Origin: Neckera pumila
Lineage: Eukaryota > Streptophyta > Bryopsida > Hypnales > Neckeraceae
DNA: 64,000 bases
Assembly (NCBI GenBank): GCA_963969595.1
Contig: OZ018413.1
Coordinates: 4,244,711 to 4,308,710, forward strand
Reading direction: 5' to 3'
Both the position numbers and the translations under genes were made by a program. The notes beneath the pieces are model-generated. The model had not been told where the DNA came from. It was given only the letters and a program-made list of their open reading frames with translations, and ran no database searches. Positions 13,105 to 23,298 of this stretch are shown here, piece after piece. Position 1 is the first letter of the stretch, and each line of letters starts with the position of its first letter.

Positions 13105-14273
13105 TTAATTTTTTGTTTTTGAATCTGATGTGGCACTACTAGTGCTATATGCCAGCACCACATTAGATAAGATATTTATTTTTTAATTTTTTCTATACTT
13201 GCACCGCGGGGGTGTCAAAAATCAAACATTGGCGGCCTCTTTCATGCTAAAACGTTTCCTAAAGTTAGTGAAAATTGCCAAGGAGCAAAATTTGTAAAAG
13301 AATTGTACCCCACTATAAAGAATTCATAGCCACTTGCTGTGATATTTTCTACTGCAATAGGTTTTTGCAAATGCCTTCATTCATTGATGAAACAAGTGGT
13401 GTTCTAGTCTCTTACATTGTTGTAATTATTTACTTAGAAGCTTGCTAATTTAACCACTAGTGATCCAATGGGAGTGTGTACAAAGTGGATCAAAATTGCC
13501 AAAGACTTGAGCAATTTGTTTGCTCATTTTGTCTTGAGATTGGATAGAATGTAACCATAAAACCTTGAAGATCACATTGAGAGTAAACAACTCAAAAGAA
13601 TTCAACTTATTTGATTACACTACTTAGGATATATTAAATTTAAAGTTTTATTTGAATTCGTGAAAAAACAGGCTGCACACTTAGAAGGAGTATATCTTTG
13701 CGAGCGTATTTCAACATAATCCTCAATTTATGCTTAGTGAAAGATAAGAAAGTTGATAATGTACATGTAAAATATCAAAACATTCCAAACATTTTCAATT
13801 CATGGTGGAGTTTGCAATGCATTTGGTCACTAAAATGAGAGTAGTGTTTGTAAGAGAAAAAAGGATAGGACACTTGTCTTTCCTTGAATTCCTTGGATCT
13901 ATCCTTTTTGAGGTGGATTTGATCTTTTTGAGGTGGGCAAAAATTAGATTAGTTGGCTAACATACTAATTCATACCCAAACCAAACCCAAAATAATGAGC
14001 TGTAAACCAAACCACACTATTTATTTTTGAAAATTTTACAAGGCGGATATTACCACAAAATTTGGTAAAATTACTACCATTGGATTCATATTGTGGCCTA
14101 TTTTTTGAAAATAATTTAATTTTAAAGTAAACTTATAATTTGAGAACATTCATTTCAAAAAAGAGGTCAGCGACTAGAAAATGGTCGCTTTGGTCATTAG
14201 GGATTAACTTAAGGGTGGGAAAAAGGAATGTTTCTGCAGTGAGAGCAATGCAAGTATGCAACTCTATCAAGCC

Positions 14274-14507
14274 AAGGTGAACTGATCCCCTCACTTGGTG
14301 GTTTGAGAAAACACTAAAAAAAAATTATTTTCTACGAATGATAAAATTTGGAAAATTTTAAATTCATATTTGCAATCAGAGACCCCAAATTAACTAAGAG
14401 AGATGTACAAGGTAAACTAATTGAGCACAGAAAAGTTTTTTTTTTACTTGCACCCCTGGAATGACTTGGTGTGGCCGAGCAAGGGGCCAGTTCACCCCAA
14501 TCCTCTG
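14274..14507. mobile_element. MITE with GGTGAACTGATCCCC ends
   Basis: Second copy of the family at 5571-5817. Ends AAGGTGAACTGATCCCCTC and its complement (GGGGTGAACTGGCCCC) bound about 234 bp. It interrupts sequence corresponding to the 3' flank of the riboflavin-kinase gene. Confidence 0.6.
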
Positions 14508-15404
14508 CCAGTAGCTTTGACAAGTATTTCACCGGATTGCATTGCAATCGTGCTAAGTAACGTTTAACCCATTAGTACAAAAAAACTCTTGCCCTACTGA
14601 GAGTACAGCCTCTTCTACTATCCATACCTTAAATTTGGCTGTTTGTTTTGTTTTGTTTGTTTGTTTATTACGTTGAGATCTACTGGAATGTGCGTCTCCC
14701 AGCCGTGTGCTTGTTGGAAAGCCCTCAGCAAGGAGGGGTGCATGGGCTTGGTTTTGGGTTCAAACAATTCTCAATAAATTTTCTTAGGAAGGAAAATGGA
14801 ATTGGCATCAGACCCAAGTCGTTTCGTATTTTTCGGACCTTCATGCAAGTAGTTACGAATTTTTGAAGTTGAAAACACATGGTTTCTAAAAGCGACACCC
14901 TCCTGAAATGTACACTTCTGGTACATGTTAGAGGTCAAATGTAGCAGATTGCTTTTAGAAACAGGTCGCTTTAAGAGCCGCCTACCTTAGCTGGTTTCAG
15001 AAAATTCAGGAACTCTCTCTGCTCCAGCAAAATTGTGAGGGGAGACGTTAAACTCGTGCCACAAAGTGGGATCAATAGGGTGGATTTACTCCAAAGGAAA
15101 ATAGGAATGCTTTATTTGCCACAAATTTGTTTTCTGCAAATTTTGAATCTATATTTACAATCAAAGACCCCAAATTAGCTAGGAGAGGCCTACAACATAC
15201 TTTAGACACGGCACAAAATAGGGGGCTTTTATTCTTATTACCCCGGAAAATACAAAATTTACCGTGCTGGTCCCACTTTGTGAGAGAAATTTAATGTCCT
15301 GCAAATTGTGAGAACAAACCAAGAACATGAAGAAATCTGATTTTATCCAATGACTCAGTGGGATTTTGATTGAAGGCCTGAGAATTTGCAGGTTTTACTA
15401 AGTT

Positions 15405-15684
15405 AAGGTGGGTACACCCAAAAATGCCACAAATTGGTACTGTGCCTAGTTATTGTTACTAGGCTGGTCATATTTTTATACAGTCTTATTGGCAAGTGAA
15501 AGGAGGTTCCAACGCACCAAAGAACGTAGCATTTGGGTACTGTATGCAAAAGTTATTAAGGAACAAAGTTTGGTTCTAAAAGCGTTTCTTCCACATAGGT
15601 ACATAACTGATTTTGGAAATGTACAGAGAGTATAGATGGCGGTTTAAGGTCAATGGCGCATTTGGGTGTACCCACCTTACACCA
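15405..15684. mobile_element. MITE with AAGGTGGGTACACCC ends
   Basis: Terminal inverted repeat AAGGTGGGTACACCCAAA and its complement bound about 280 bp at the end of the riboflavin-kinase-related block. The interior has no gene. Confidence 0.6.
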
Positions 15685-15689
15685 TTGAA

Positions 15690-16408
15690 AACATTGGAAA
15701 ACATTGTTTGACTGCAATTTCAAATGAATTTGACAATCATTTGTAGAATTTTTTTGCACTATGGACCATAGGTTTTTAATTTTTTTTGTTAAACAATTGA
15801 GTTGAGAGTTTGGGAAAAAAAAATTTAGAGTATCACACAATTACTACTTAAGTTTCACATGTAAAAAAATTGTTAACATAGAAGTAGGTCCAAGATTGAA
15901 CAAAACACTAAATTGTTAATACATCTAAGATGGAATTGAAAAAAAATAATCCCAATAGTGGGGCTCTTCCTACAAACAAAATACACGCTATTAAAAAAAA
16001 ATGATTTTTTTGGAAATTGCATTCAAAATTGCATTCTATAAGTTGTTTTTTGAAGAAGATGCGTAGATTGCCCAAAAAACGAGATTGTCTATCATTTTCT
16101 CATTATTAGTTCAAATTAAATGAATCAAAGCTCTAAATGTAGACAAAAACATAATCTTTCAGAAAAAAATCTAAAAATTAAATAACTAATTTTAATTTCA
16201 TTTTGTTCTCCGGCAAACTGCATTTTAGAATTCAGATGGCATAACTTTTGCTCCCGGACACTGATTGAAAAAGAAATTATATTTTCAGAAAGCTAATATG
16301 ATTCCCTATCTTCAAAAAGAAGTTTCAAAAAATCAGGTCAAAATTTGAGGTCACACGAGCCTGCTTGAATCTTAAGTGTCCTTTGAGGGAACTTTGGGCC
16401 TTTAGGGA
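15690..16408. mobile_element. TTAA-type MITE, degenerate, tail-to-tail with the next copy
   Basis: Matches the interior of 27631-28562 (for example ATTGAGTTGAGA and AGAAGTAGGT) and ends CTTTAGGGA before TTGA (16409-16412), a one-base variant of TTAA. The left end is not clear. Confidence 0.5.
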
Positions 16409-16412
16409 TTGA

Positions 16413-17310
16413 CCCCTAAAGAACCATTGCTCTCTTAGGGGACAAATTGGATTTTGGGCAGGTATCTACGGTCTCAATTTTTGTTTGGATTTTTTGAAAC
16501 TTTATTGAAGATAGAAAAATTGATTAGCTTTATAGCAGTATTATTATTCTTTTCAATTGGTACATAGAAACAAAAATAATGCTCAAATAACCTAAACATA
16601 GGGGAGACTAAGCAACCTAGAGATTTGAAATTTGAATTTTTTAAAAATAAAATAAAATAGTCAAAGATTAAATTTTGTCTATACGGAGAGCTTTCATTCA
16701 ATCCATTTTGATTAATGATGTGAAAATTATAGACAATCTAGTTTTTTAGGCAATTAGAGCATCTTCTTGAAAAAATAACTTGTAGGATTCATTTTTGAAC
16801 GCAATTTTTATAATTTTTTGAAAAAAGAGTTCTACATGGTTTAGTTTGTTTGCTAGAACAATCTCGCCATTGGAATTAGTGGCTTTTCATTCCATCTTAG
16901 AGTTATTAATAATTTAGATTTTCCTTCTATCTTGTATCTACTTCTACTTAACAATTTTTTAAAGAATGAAAATTAAGCATTTCTTAATTTTTTTTTCTAG
17001 ACTCTCAATTCAATTCCCCACCATAAAGATTTAAACCTCAAAATTTATTGGTGCAATAAATTAAGGTTAAGAAGGTTCAAAGTCAAAATATTGAGCCATG
17101 CAAGGTGCTGAAAAGCTTGTTTTCTTCACTTTAAATGCAAATATATTGCAATTTGTGTTGTTAAAAATTTTGAAAATTTTTCTACACATTCCTATAATAG
17201 TTAGGTATAAGACTTTATGGTTAAATGTGCAAAAAAAAAATTTCAAATTTTTCAAAATTTTTTACTCTAAAAATGATAGTTTTTAGTGTTTTTTGACAAA
17301 AATTTTATCA
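16413..17310. mobile_element. TTAA-type MITE, opposite orientation, right end lost
   Basis: Begins CCCCTAAAGAACCATTGC directly after the shared TTGA and matches the reverse complement of 27631-28562. The sequence fades near 17310 without the expected end, so the copy is truncated. Confidence 0.5.
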
Positions 17311-17360
17311 CTAATTTTTTGAATATTCTATTGATTTGAATCTTCATCAGTAGCATAGAA

Positions 17361-17427
17361 GGTTTTGTAGCTCAGTGCATTATGGTTCCGAACCATGAAG
17401 TCAAGGGTTCAAATCCCTTCTAAACCT
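17361..17427 (+). pseudogene. trnR-CCG: tRNA-Arg(CCG) remnant, plastid type
   Basis: A tRNA-like sequence shows an acceptor stem (GGTTTTG with CTAAACC, one mismatch), a 5-bp anticodon stem around loop TTCCGAA (anticodon CCG, Arg, codon CGG), and a T arm AAGGG-TTCAAAT-CCCTT. The 3' strand of the D stem (usually GAGC) is missing, giving about 66 nt instead of about 72-74, so it should not fold into a normal tRNA. There is no encoded CCA. Anticodon CCG and the T-loop TTCAAAT suggest a plastid trnR-CCG that moved to the nucleus. A nuclear tRNA-derived repeat is the alternative. Confidence 0.6.
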
Positions 17428-17430
17428 TAG

Positions 17431-19995
17431 AATCCTTTGCACTGTATACTCTGGCTTTTACGATTATTTGTGCATGAAAAGTTTTATTTTCTAAGTCTCA
17501 GAGATGAATCACTAATGTCTTAATTGAATCTAATAAGTCTAAAAATTTTCATTTCTTTTTGTAATGATTTGAAAAGATTGTGAATTCTTGATGTACAAAC
17601 TGATTTGAGTACATAGTGAAGAGAGTGTCTTTTGAGCTGAACAACATACCCTCCTCACCAGGGCTTTTTTTTTTCCGGCTTTTTGGTGCCAGATTGCAAC
17701 AGAAAAAAATGGTTTGGCTAAAAAATGGCAAAAAATCATGAAGTTTTTAGCCATAAAACTTAGAATTAAGAAAAATCTTGGACGAAATTGCCAAATTATG
17801 AATGAAAATTGAATTATAGACATGTGGTATACACTATTGTGATATTTTCTATCCAATATGTGGATGAATGTTGAAATTTGGAGCACCACTTCAACATTTT
17901 ATATCCACTTTGGCACTTTATAAAAAATGAAAAAAAAGCCTTGCTCCTCACTATGCACTTAAAAAACAATTTAAACTAAATTAAAAAAAAACTTACACCC
18001 ATGGTGAATTCAAAAAATATTCAAAATAAATTGATTCTTTGGGTAAACCACCCACCCCATCCCACCCCTTTGAAACTTTCAGGTGGGGGTGCGGGTGACA
18101 AATGATATGGGATATATATTTTATATACCTCTATCCTATAGCTGTACCGGATTTGTATCCATATCGTATCTGTATTGTATCTATATTGTATCTATATTGT
18201 ATATGTACCATATTTGTATCATATCCATATCTAAAGTTGTTTTTCAAGATCAACGGCATTGGAGGGGGAAAAAATTTAAGAAAAAAAATCAACGGCTCTC
18301 AATTCTCAAGCAAGGGGAGGACAAAAAGTCTATAGCAGTCCATTTTCAATGGATAGTGAATTCTTGAATTCATTTTAGATTATTTTGTTATGATTTGAAA
18401 TTGAAATAATTGATAATTTGTGAATTATGAGAGAAGGAAATTTATATCAATTATTAACTATGCTCAAAAATGCTAAAAATCTCACTTCAAGTATATATTC
18501 TAGTGAAAGATATTATAAATACTTTGTATTTTTTTGTAATTAGAAAGTAAGAAGATGATGGTAATAGGCCCAAACTTCTAATTACAATGAAAGATAATTG
18601 CAAAAACACTTGCTGGTTTTGTTGCGTTTTCACAGTACTCAAGTTTAGTAAAAAGAATACTTTAAAATTACCAAAAAAATTTAAAATTTAAAAATATGGC
18701 CAATGTATATACCTTTCAGAAGATTGTACCGTAGGCAAATTAGTTGTAGAAAGATTTTCTAAGTAGAAGAGCCAAAGAAGGGCAAAATCTTACAAAAATG
18801 GATACTTAGATATTTTAATTTGTAAAAAGAAGGAAAAAATGGTCAATTGTAATAACTCTATGGAGATGAGCAATCACCTAAAAACCACCAAAATAATATT
18901 TTACATGTTTTATAATGCAAGCAAAAATAAGCTCACTTTGTGGATTTCCACAAAATATACAACTAACTATTTTAGAATTCTTTTATATAGTTGATGCAAA
19001 TCTACTAAGAGACCATTCCCTCTTAATTTCAATTCCAAAATTTTTGTCTTTTTTGGTACTAAATAATACTGAAAACGGCTGCAAATTGGCAATTGTAACA
19101 AAAAGTAGGGCTTCTTTTGGGACAAAATTTTTTTTGAAATATGCCAAAAAAATTAGCCAAAGTACATATAATAGTCGTGAGTGCCTTACCTATGAATCTT
19201 GAGTCATTTGGAGCTAGAATGCAAAAGGTATGGCCCTAAAACAAATCAATACGCTATGTGTGACAAAAAATAATATAGGAGTTTCTAAAAATCATCCTAA
19301 AATATTTAGTATTAGGAACTTTTTCAACATTTTGAAATCAGAGAAGTACTACACTTTAACAACTTTATCTTATTAGTAGGGGTCAAATTTAAGAAGATCA
19401 TTTTAGTAAGTGATAGTCAAGATTACTACAAGGAAGATAAGAGTTGTTGACATAGAAAGGAAGAAGGAAGGTTAACTTTGATTTGAAATATTGGCCTGAA
19501 TGAACCATTTGTTGGGAATGGCTCAACTATCTAAGCAACTTCATTGCCTTAGATGGTGAATTTCATTCTTGATGCTTCTATTAAGAGGTAGACTCCATAA
19601 TAAACCGACATGTTTGTTTCCCAAGAAATTCTGCTATATGATGACAAGGTCATTTGACACCCCACCATACTTAGGTGGACTATTGTGATAAGCACCCCTC
19701 ACTCAACAAAATTTGAACTCATAACCACTTCCTGTTGGGATATGTTGGAATGCAACTTTTGACTAATATGTATTATAATGACCATGCAAACACTTTACAC
19801 ATCTTAAATATGGTAACAAACTACTTGTCTTCACCAAATTCCATCAATATCAAATTCCATTAATATCAGACCAAATTTTAAAAGTGCGACAGTCTGCCAA
19901 AAGTCGAGAAATGGTTTGATGTTCCAATTATCATCCTTCAAGATTAAAAGGGAAACTGTAACTCTGTAAACGCTGTAACTCTCGCAATGAGTGAC
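17431..19995. other. Intergenic, AT-rich, no gene recognised
   Basis: Contains a short tandem run of TATTGTATCTA units near 18170-18205 and low-complexity AT. Frames up to 116 codons (17539-17889, minus) overlap others and show no motifs. Nothing was called. Confidence 0.5.
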
Positions 19996-22900
19996 TCATT
20001 TTCTGAACATGCCGTAAAAAATCTTTTGAATAACTAAAGCTGCTATCTGTTTCCAAATAACTGTCCGTACTACAGTGAATCGGGAAATTGAACCATTGCT
20101 ATGCCTTCTCACCTCCAAGTCTCTGATATCAATTCGGTCGGACTTCTTCTCCAGCACCAGCTGGGAACCATCCGAATTCTCCAACACAACCTCATCAGGA
20201 TGATAATTCAGCCAGGTGACAAGTTCCAATTTGGGCATATCAATCTTGAAAATGTCCCGAGGAAACTCTTTCACGCCTTGACCATTTTGAATGCGAAGAC
20301 ACCGGAGTTGAGGACAAGGACGAAGACAGGTCGTGGGCACAATTGGCAACTGCAACTCCATAAGATTCTGGGTGCAGATTCGTGTACCCTCGATCTCCGT
20401 CAATTCAAAACAACCTGCAAAAGAGAGATACTCCATATCAGACAATTCTCCCACACTGTCAGGAACAACTCGCAATCCCGAATCTTCAACAAGTCTTTGG
20501 AGATTTTTCAGCTTGCCTATGCTGTCTGGCAAGCTCTAAAGATTGTGACACCCAAACACTTCAATTTCCACCAAGTTGATTAATTTCCCAATATCCTCTG
20601 GAAGTTCCACAATGCTGTCACAATAGATAATTTGCAACACACGCAGGCCTCCAAATGAACAAAGCTTTTGTATGCCAATTTGTGTGACACCTGAGCAAGA
20701 GCTGAGATGAAGCCATTCAAATCCCTAGAGCATTGGGAGAGGCAATCATCCACCAAAGAAGGGATGTCACACCTATACACATTATGAACTTGACACTCAA
20801 TTATCCATGCCTTTGATTGGAAGTTTGGTCGCCTTTACCACTATAATGTAAAATACCGAATTTAATTAGGGACAAGTATATTTGGAAACCTAGGATTTAT
20901 TATGGGACAGAGTGCGTACTAAATAAAGGAAATTTCACTGTCAACATAATAAACTACTCATGATACATCCTACAAGCATACAATTACCTTGAATTCCATA
21001 TAGATCTTGGAATGATACGTATAACCATGCCACAAGTAGATAGGATGTTGGTAATCCTTCAAAACCTCCTTCAATAACATATGTCGACCCATGTCACGCA
21101 ATTGTTCATGCATGACCAAATCCCCACCTTGCACTTTGAGGAGCGACTTGTTTACCAAATTTTGCACCCCTATGGGAGAACCCCAAATCCGCTCAAAAAG
21201 TCTCTTCTCAACATACTTCATTTCTGAAAATATGCAAGCAAAGTCCAAGAACATTTTCTGCTCAAGATCACCTAAATGATCGTAGCTTATTCGCAGACTG
21301 CTCCAAAGCCTGTCGTCTCTGTTGCCATCTATGCTTTGAGCTTTTTGGAGTCTCGCATGTGCATCAGCCCATATCTCCTTCCGTTGGCGAAGATCTTTGT
21401 GTTTACTATTACCAAGATACTTGCCAAGCACTTCAAGGCTCAAAGGTAGTCCATTACAAAGTTGTACAATCTTGTTGGCCTCACACTGGGAACTTTGAAG
21501 ACTTTATGCTGGGCTAACTCGTGAAGAGTTAGGCCCCCCTTTTGGCCCATTTTTGTACAAATCCGAGGTGGGGGTGCGAAACTTTTGCTCCCCCTTTTGG
21601 CCCATTTTTGTACGCATTAGGCCTCAATTGACGCTAAAAGTGCGCGGAACTCAGGTTCCTGCGGTCTTCCGAACCTCAGCCCGAACCAGAGATGCACATT
21701 ATGCCCCCCTTTAGGTCCGGCATAAAGTGGCAAAAGTTCCCAGTGTCACCATGAAGCTCAGCTTTGACGTCCTCACCAACTGCAGCAAAAGCATATTGAC
21801 TAAACAACTCCAAGTCGGAGCCCTTGTGATCCTTAATCCCATCCACAGGCTCAATGACAGCCTTGCCTGAATCCAAATACTGTTGGGGCAAAATTGCGCT
21901 GTCTCGACCAGTCACTACCACTTTGCTCTCAGTCTCCAGAGCATGAAAGACTCGCAATTCCTCAAGGCACTCTACCGAGCTCACATCGTCAACCACCACC
22001 AAGACTTTCTGTGTCAGAAAGCAATCCTTGATCATGTCCAGATGCTTCTTCTCCACACCTTCACCTTGATCGAGTTGCTCACCACAGAGTCCTCGAAGTA
22101 GTTCCTTTTGAACATCCTGAACTCCTTTTGATTTCACATTTTCAAGATAGCAAGACTTGGCGTACTTGAATGCCTGGTCGTTGTAAAACGCTTTACTCAA
22201 GGTTGTCTTTCCAACACCCCCCATTCCAAATAAGCCGACAATAGAGTAGTTCCCCAGTAGCTCAGAAATCTTATCGATTTTGCCGTTAATGCCAATAGGT
22301 TTCATGGATAGATCAACTGTGATTCTCCTCGTATATTCCGCAATCACCTGATCGATGCAGTGGATCAACTTGAGGTAACCTGTGTCGTTTGTACTTTGGG
22401 GTTTGCACACAGTCATGTGATCAGCATACGGAAGCATCACAAATTCATGAAGACGCGGAAAAGTTGCTGAATTTTCAGGTACAACCCACCCTTTCCAACC
22501 CTGGTACATGAAAACCAGCATAAGTGTCTAATCCTATAATTTGATCTCACTGAAAAAGACATATCCATTTTTAACAAAGCATTGAACAATATACTCTCTA
22601 AAGGGAAGTTGAGCAATGACAGAGACACATACCTTGATCTCTGACATCCGTCCTTCAGCAACAACATAAAACTTGCAATCCTTGTTAACAGCGCTGAGAA
22701 AGTCGTGATGGGTGTGGGTTCTGGCCGTTCCCTCGGGTTTCAAGTACTCCACCAATGAGCTCTTTTCAAAAAACGGAAACAAATCAACAATATTGCTGAA
22801 CCAAGAATCAGTCAAGCCAGATCCACCATGTGGTGTTGCATAGAAAAATGCTGCCTTCAAGTTATGGAGCAAGTTCTGATACTTCGTGTTTGCAGGATCC

Positions 22901-23298
22901 GAATTACGACATCTCACAACAATCTCCTTTGCAATGAGCCCTCCAAGACTGTGACAGACAAATACCACCGGGCAATCGTTTTGGCCAATATTTCCCGCTG
23001 TGGAGACCATTTGGTCAAGCAAGCTCTCGCCCAATAAATACGGGCCCATGTTTCCAGCTGTTCCAGTTTACCGAGCAAAAGAATCATAAGCCAGCGAGAG
23101 AATTCTAGCGTTCGGATACTTTTCCTTGAGCCATGTCTCAGCCCAAATTTCCGATTTGTCAGCAGTTCTCCAGGTTTTGTAATAAGCGTCCTTCAAGTTA
23201 GCAGCTTTCAGTTGAAGGCCATGCATGAACACTATCTCCACTTGTATACGATGGCCAGGGTTAGGCTTGTGAAATTCATAAATAGCTCCATGGACCAG
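19996..23298 (-). pseudogene. Hydrolase-NB-ARC-LRR (HNL-class) immune receptor, disrupted
   Basis: Exon at 22633-23298 (preceded by CTCGTACAG, ending AAG|GTATGT) encodes an alpha/beta-hydrolase with FMHGLQ, the nucleophile elbow CHSLGG and ATPHGGSG. The next exon (20988-22501) carries the NB-ARC: P-loop GMGGVGKTT, kinase-2 VLVVVDDV, RNBS-B VVVTGRDS, GLPL, RNBS-D-like FLDFACIF and an MHD-position MHEQLRDMGR. The LRR part ends at 19996. Hydrolase-NBS-LRR proteins are known from liverworts. They are cytoplasmic receptor-type proteins whose ligand is unknown here. Three lesions are seen: TAA at 23068-23070 after YDSFAR, a 262-bp CACTA-type insertion between RNBS-B and GLPL, and TAG at 20536-20538 in the LRRs (HNL-stop-SLPDSIG). 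The first LRR exon's splice frame and any exon upstream of 23298 are unresolved. Sequencing error could explain single stops but not the insertion. Confidence 0.85.
21484..21745. mobile_element. CACTA-type MITE inserted in the NB-ARC exon
   Basis: 262 bp. The left end CACTGGGAACTTTGAAGACT and the right end (complement CACTGGGAACTTTTGCCACT) form an imperfect inverted repeat of about 29 bp. The 3-bp target duplication TCA lies at 21481-21483 and 21746-21748. CACTG ends and a 3-bp duplication are diagnostic of CACTA (En/Spm). Removing the element and one TCA rejoins the NB-ARC in frame as LHGEANKIVQLCNGLPLSL. Internally, CCCCCTTTTGGCCCATTTT occurs twice (about 21535 and 21591). No ORF. Confidence 0.88.

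Larger units (their letters stand above)
11266..13315. mobile_element. Mariner-like MITE, TA target, with nested insertions
   Basis: Ends TAGTGGGGTACAGCTC and its complement lie at 11266 and 13315, flanked by TA. The intact riboflavin-kinase gene reads GTGTAAAGGG at the stop codon, and here the TA is duplicated around the element, so this is a verified insertion. It is a copy of 3249-4089 enlarged by nested elements at about 11369-11642 and about 12094-13258. The latter contains a TTAA element. Confidence 0.75.
8205..15405 (+). pseudogene. Truncated riboflavin kinase/FMN hydrolase pseudogene, exons 7-10 and 3' flank
   Basis: This is a non-processed fragment of the gene at 58680-63308, in opposite orientation. 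Matching blocks, in order, are: end of intron 6 and exon 7 (about 8205-8301 and 8754-8795); intron 7 and exon 8 (about 8796-8935 and 9155-9250, including the frame AGLSNRGLYNIVMSVGWN); intron 8 (to 9437 and again 10368-10480); exon 9 (about 10481-10580); end of intron 9 (from about 11042); exon 10 (about 11127-11265); and 3' flank (13320-13430, 14530-14620, 14998-15040, 15300-15400). Introns are kept, so it arose by DNA duplication, not retroposition. The HAD half is absent. About 1.5 kb of source sequence has grown to about 7.2 kb through insertions, and the coding frame is destroyed. It cannot make either enzyme. Confidence 0.88.

Noticed and set aside
20101..20583. Plus-strand frame of 160 codons
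   Set aside because: Antisense to the LRR exon, whose minus-strand frame carries clear LRR sequence.
21484..21745. Possibility that the insert in the NB-ARC exon is an intron
   Set aside because: No donor/acceptor pair at its edges keeps the frame; CACTG ends with a TCA duplication explain it better.
23057..23070. A GTAA...CAG intron removing the first NLR stop codon
   Set aside because: The only local GT-AG pair would make an intron of about 14 nt, too short for splicing.
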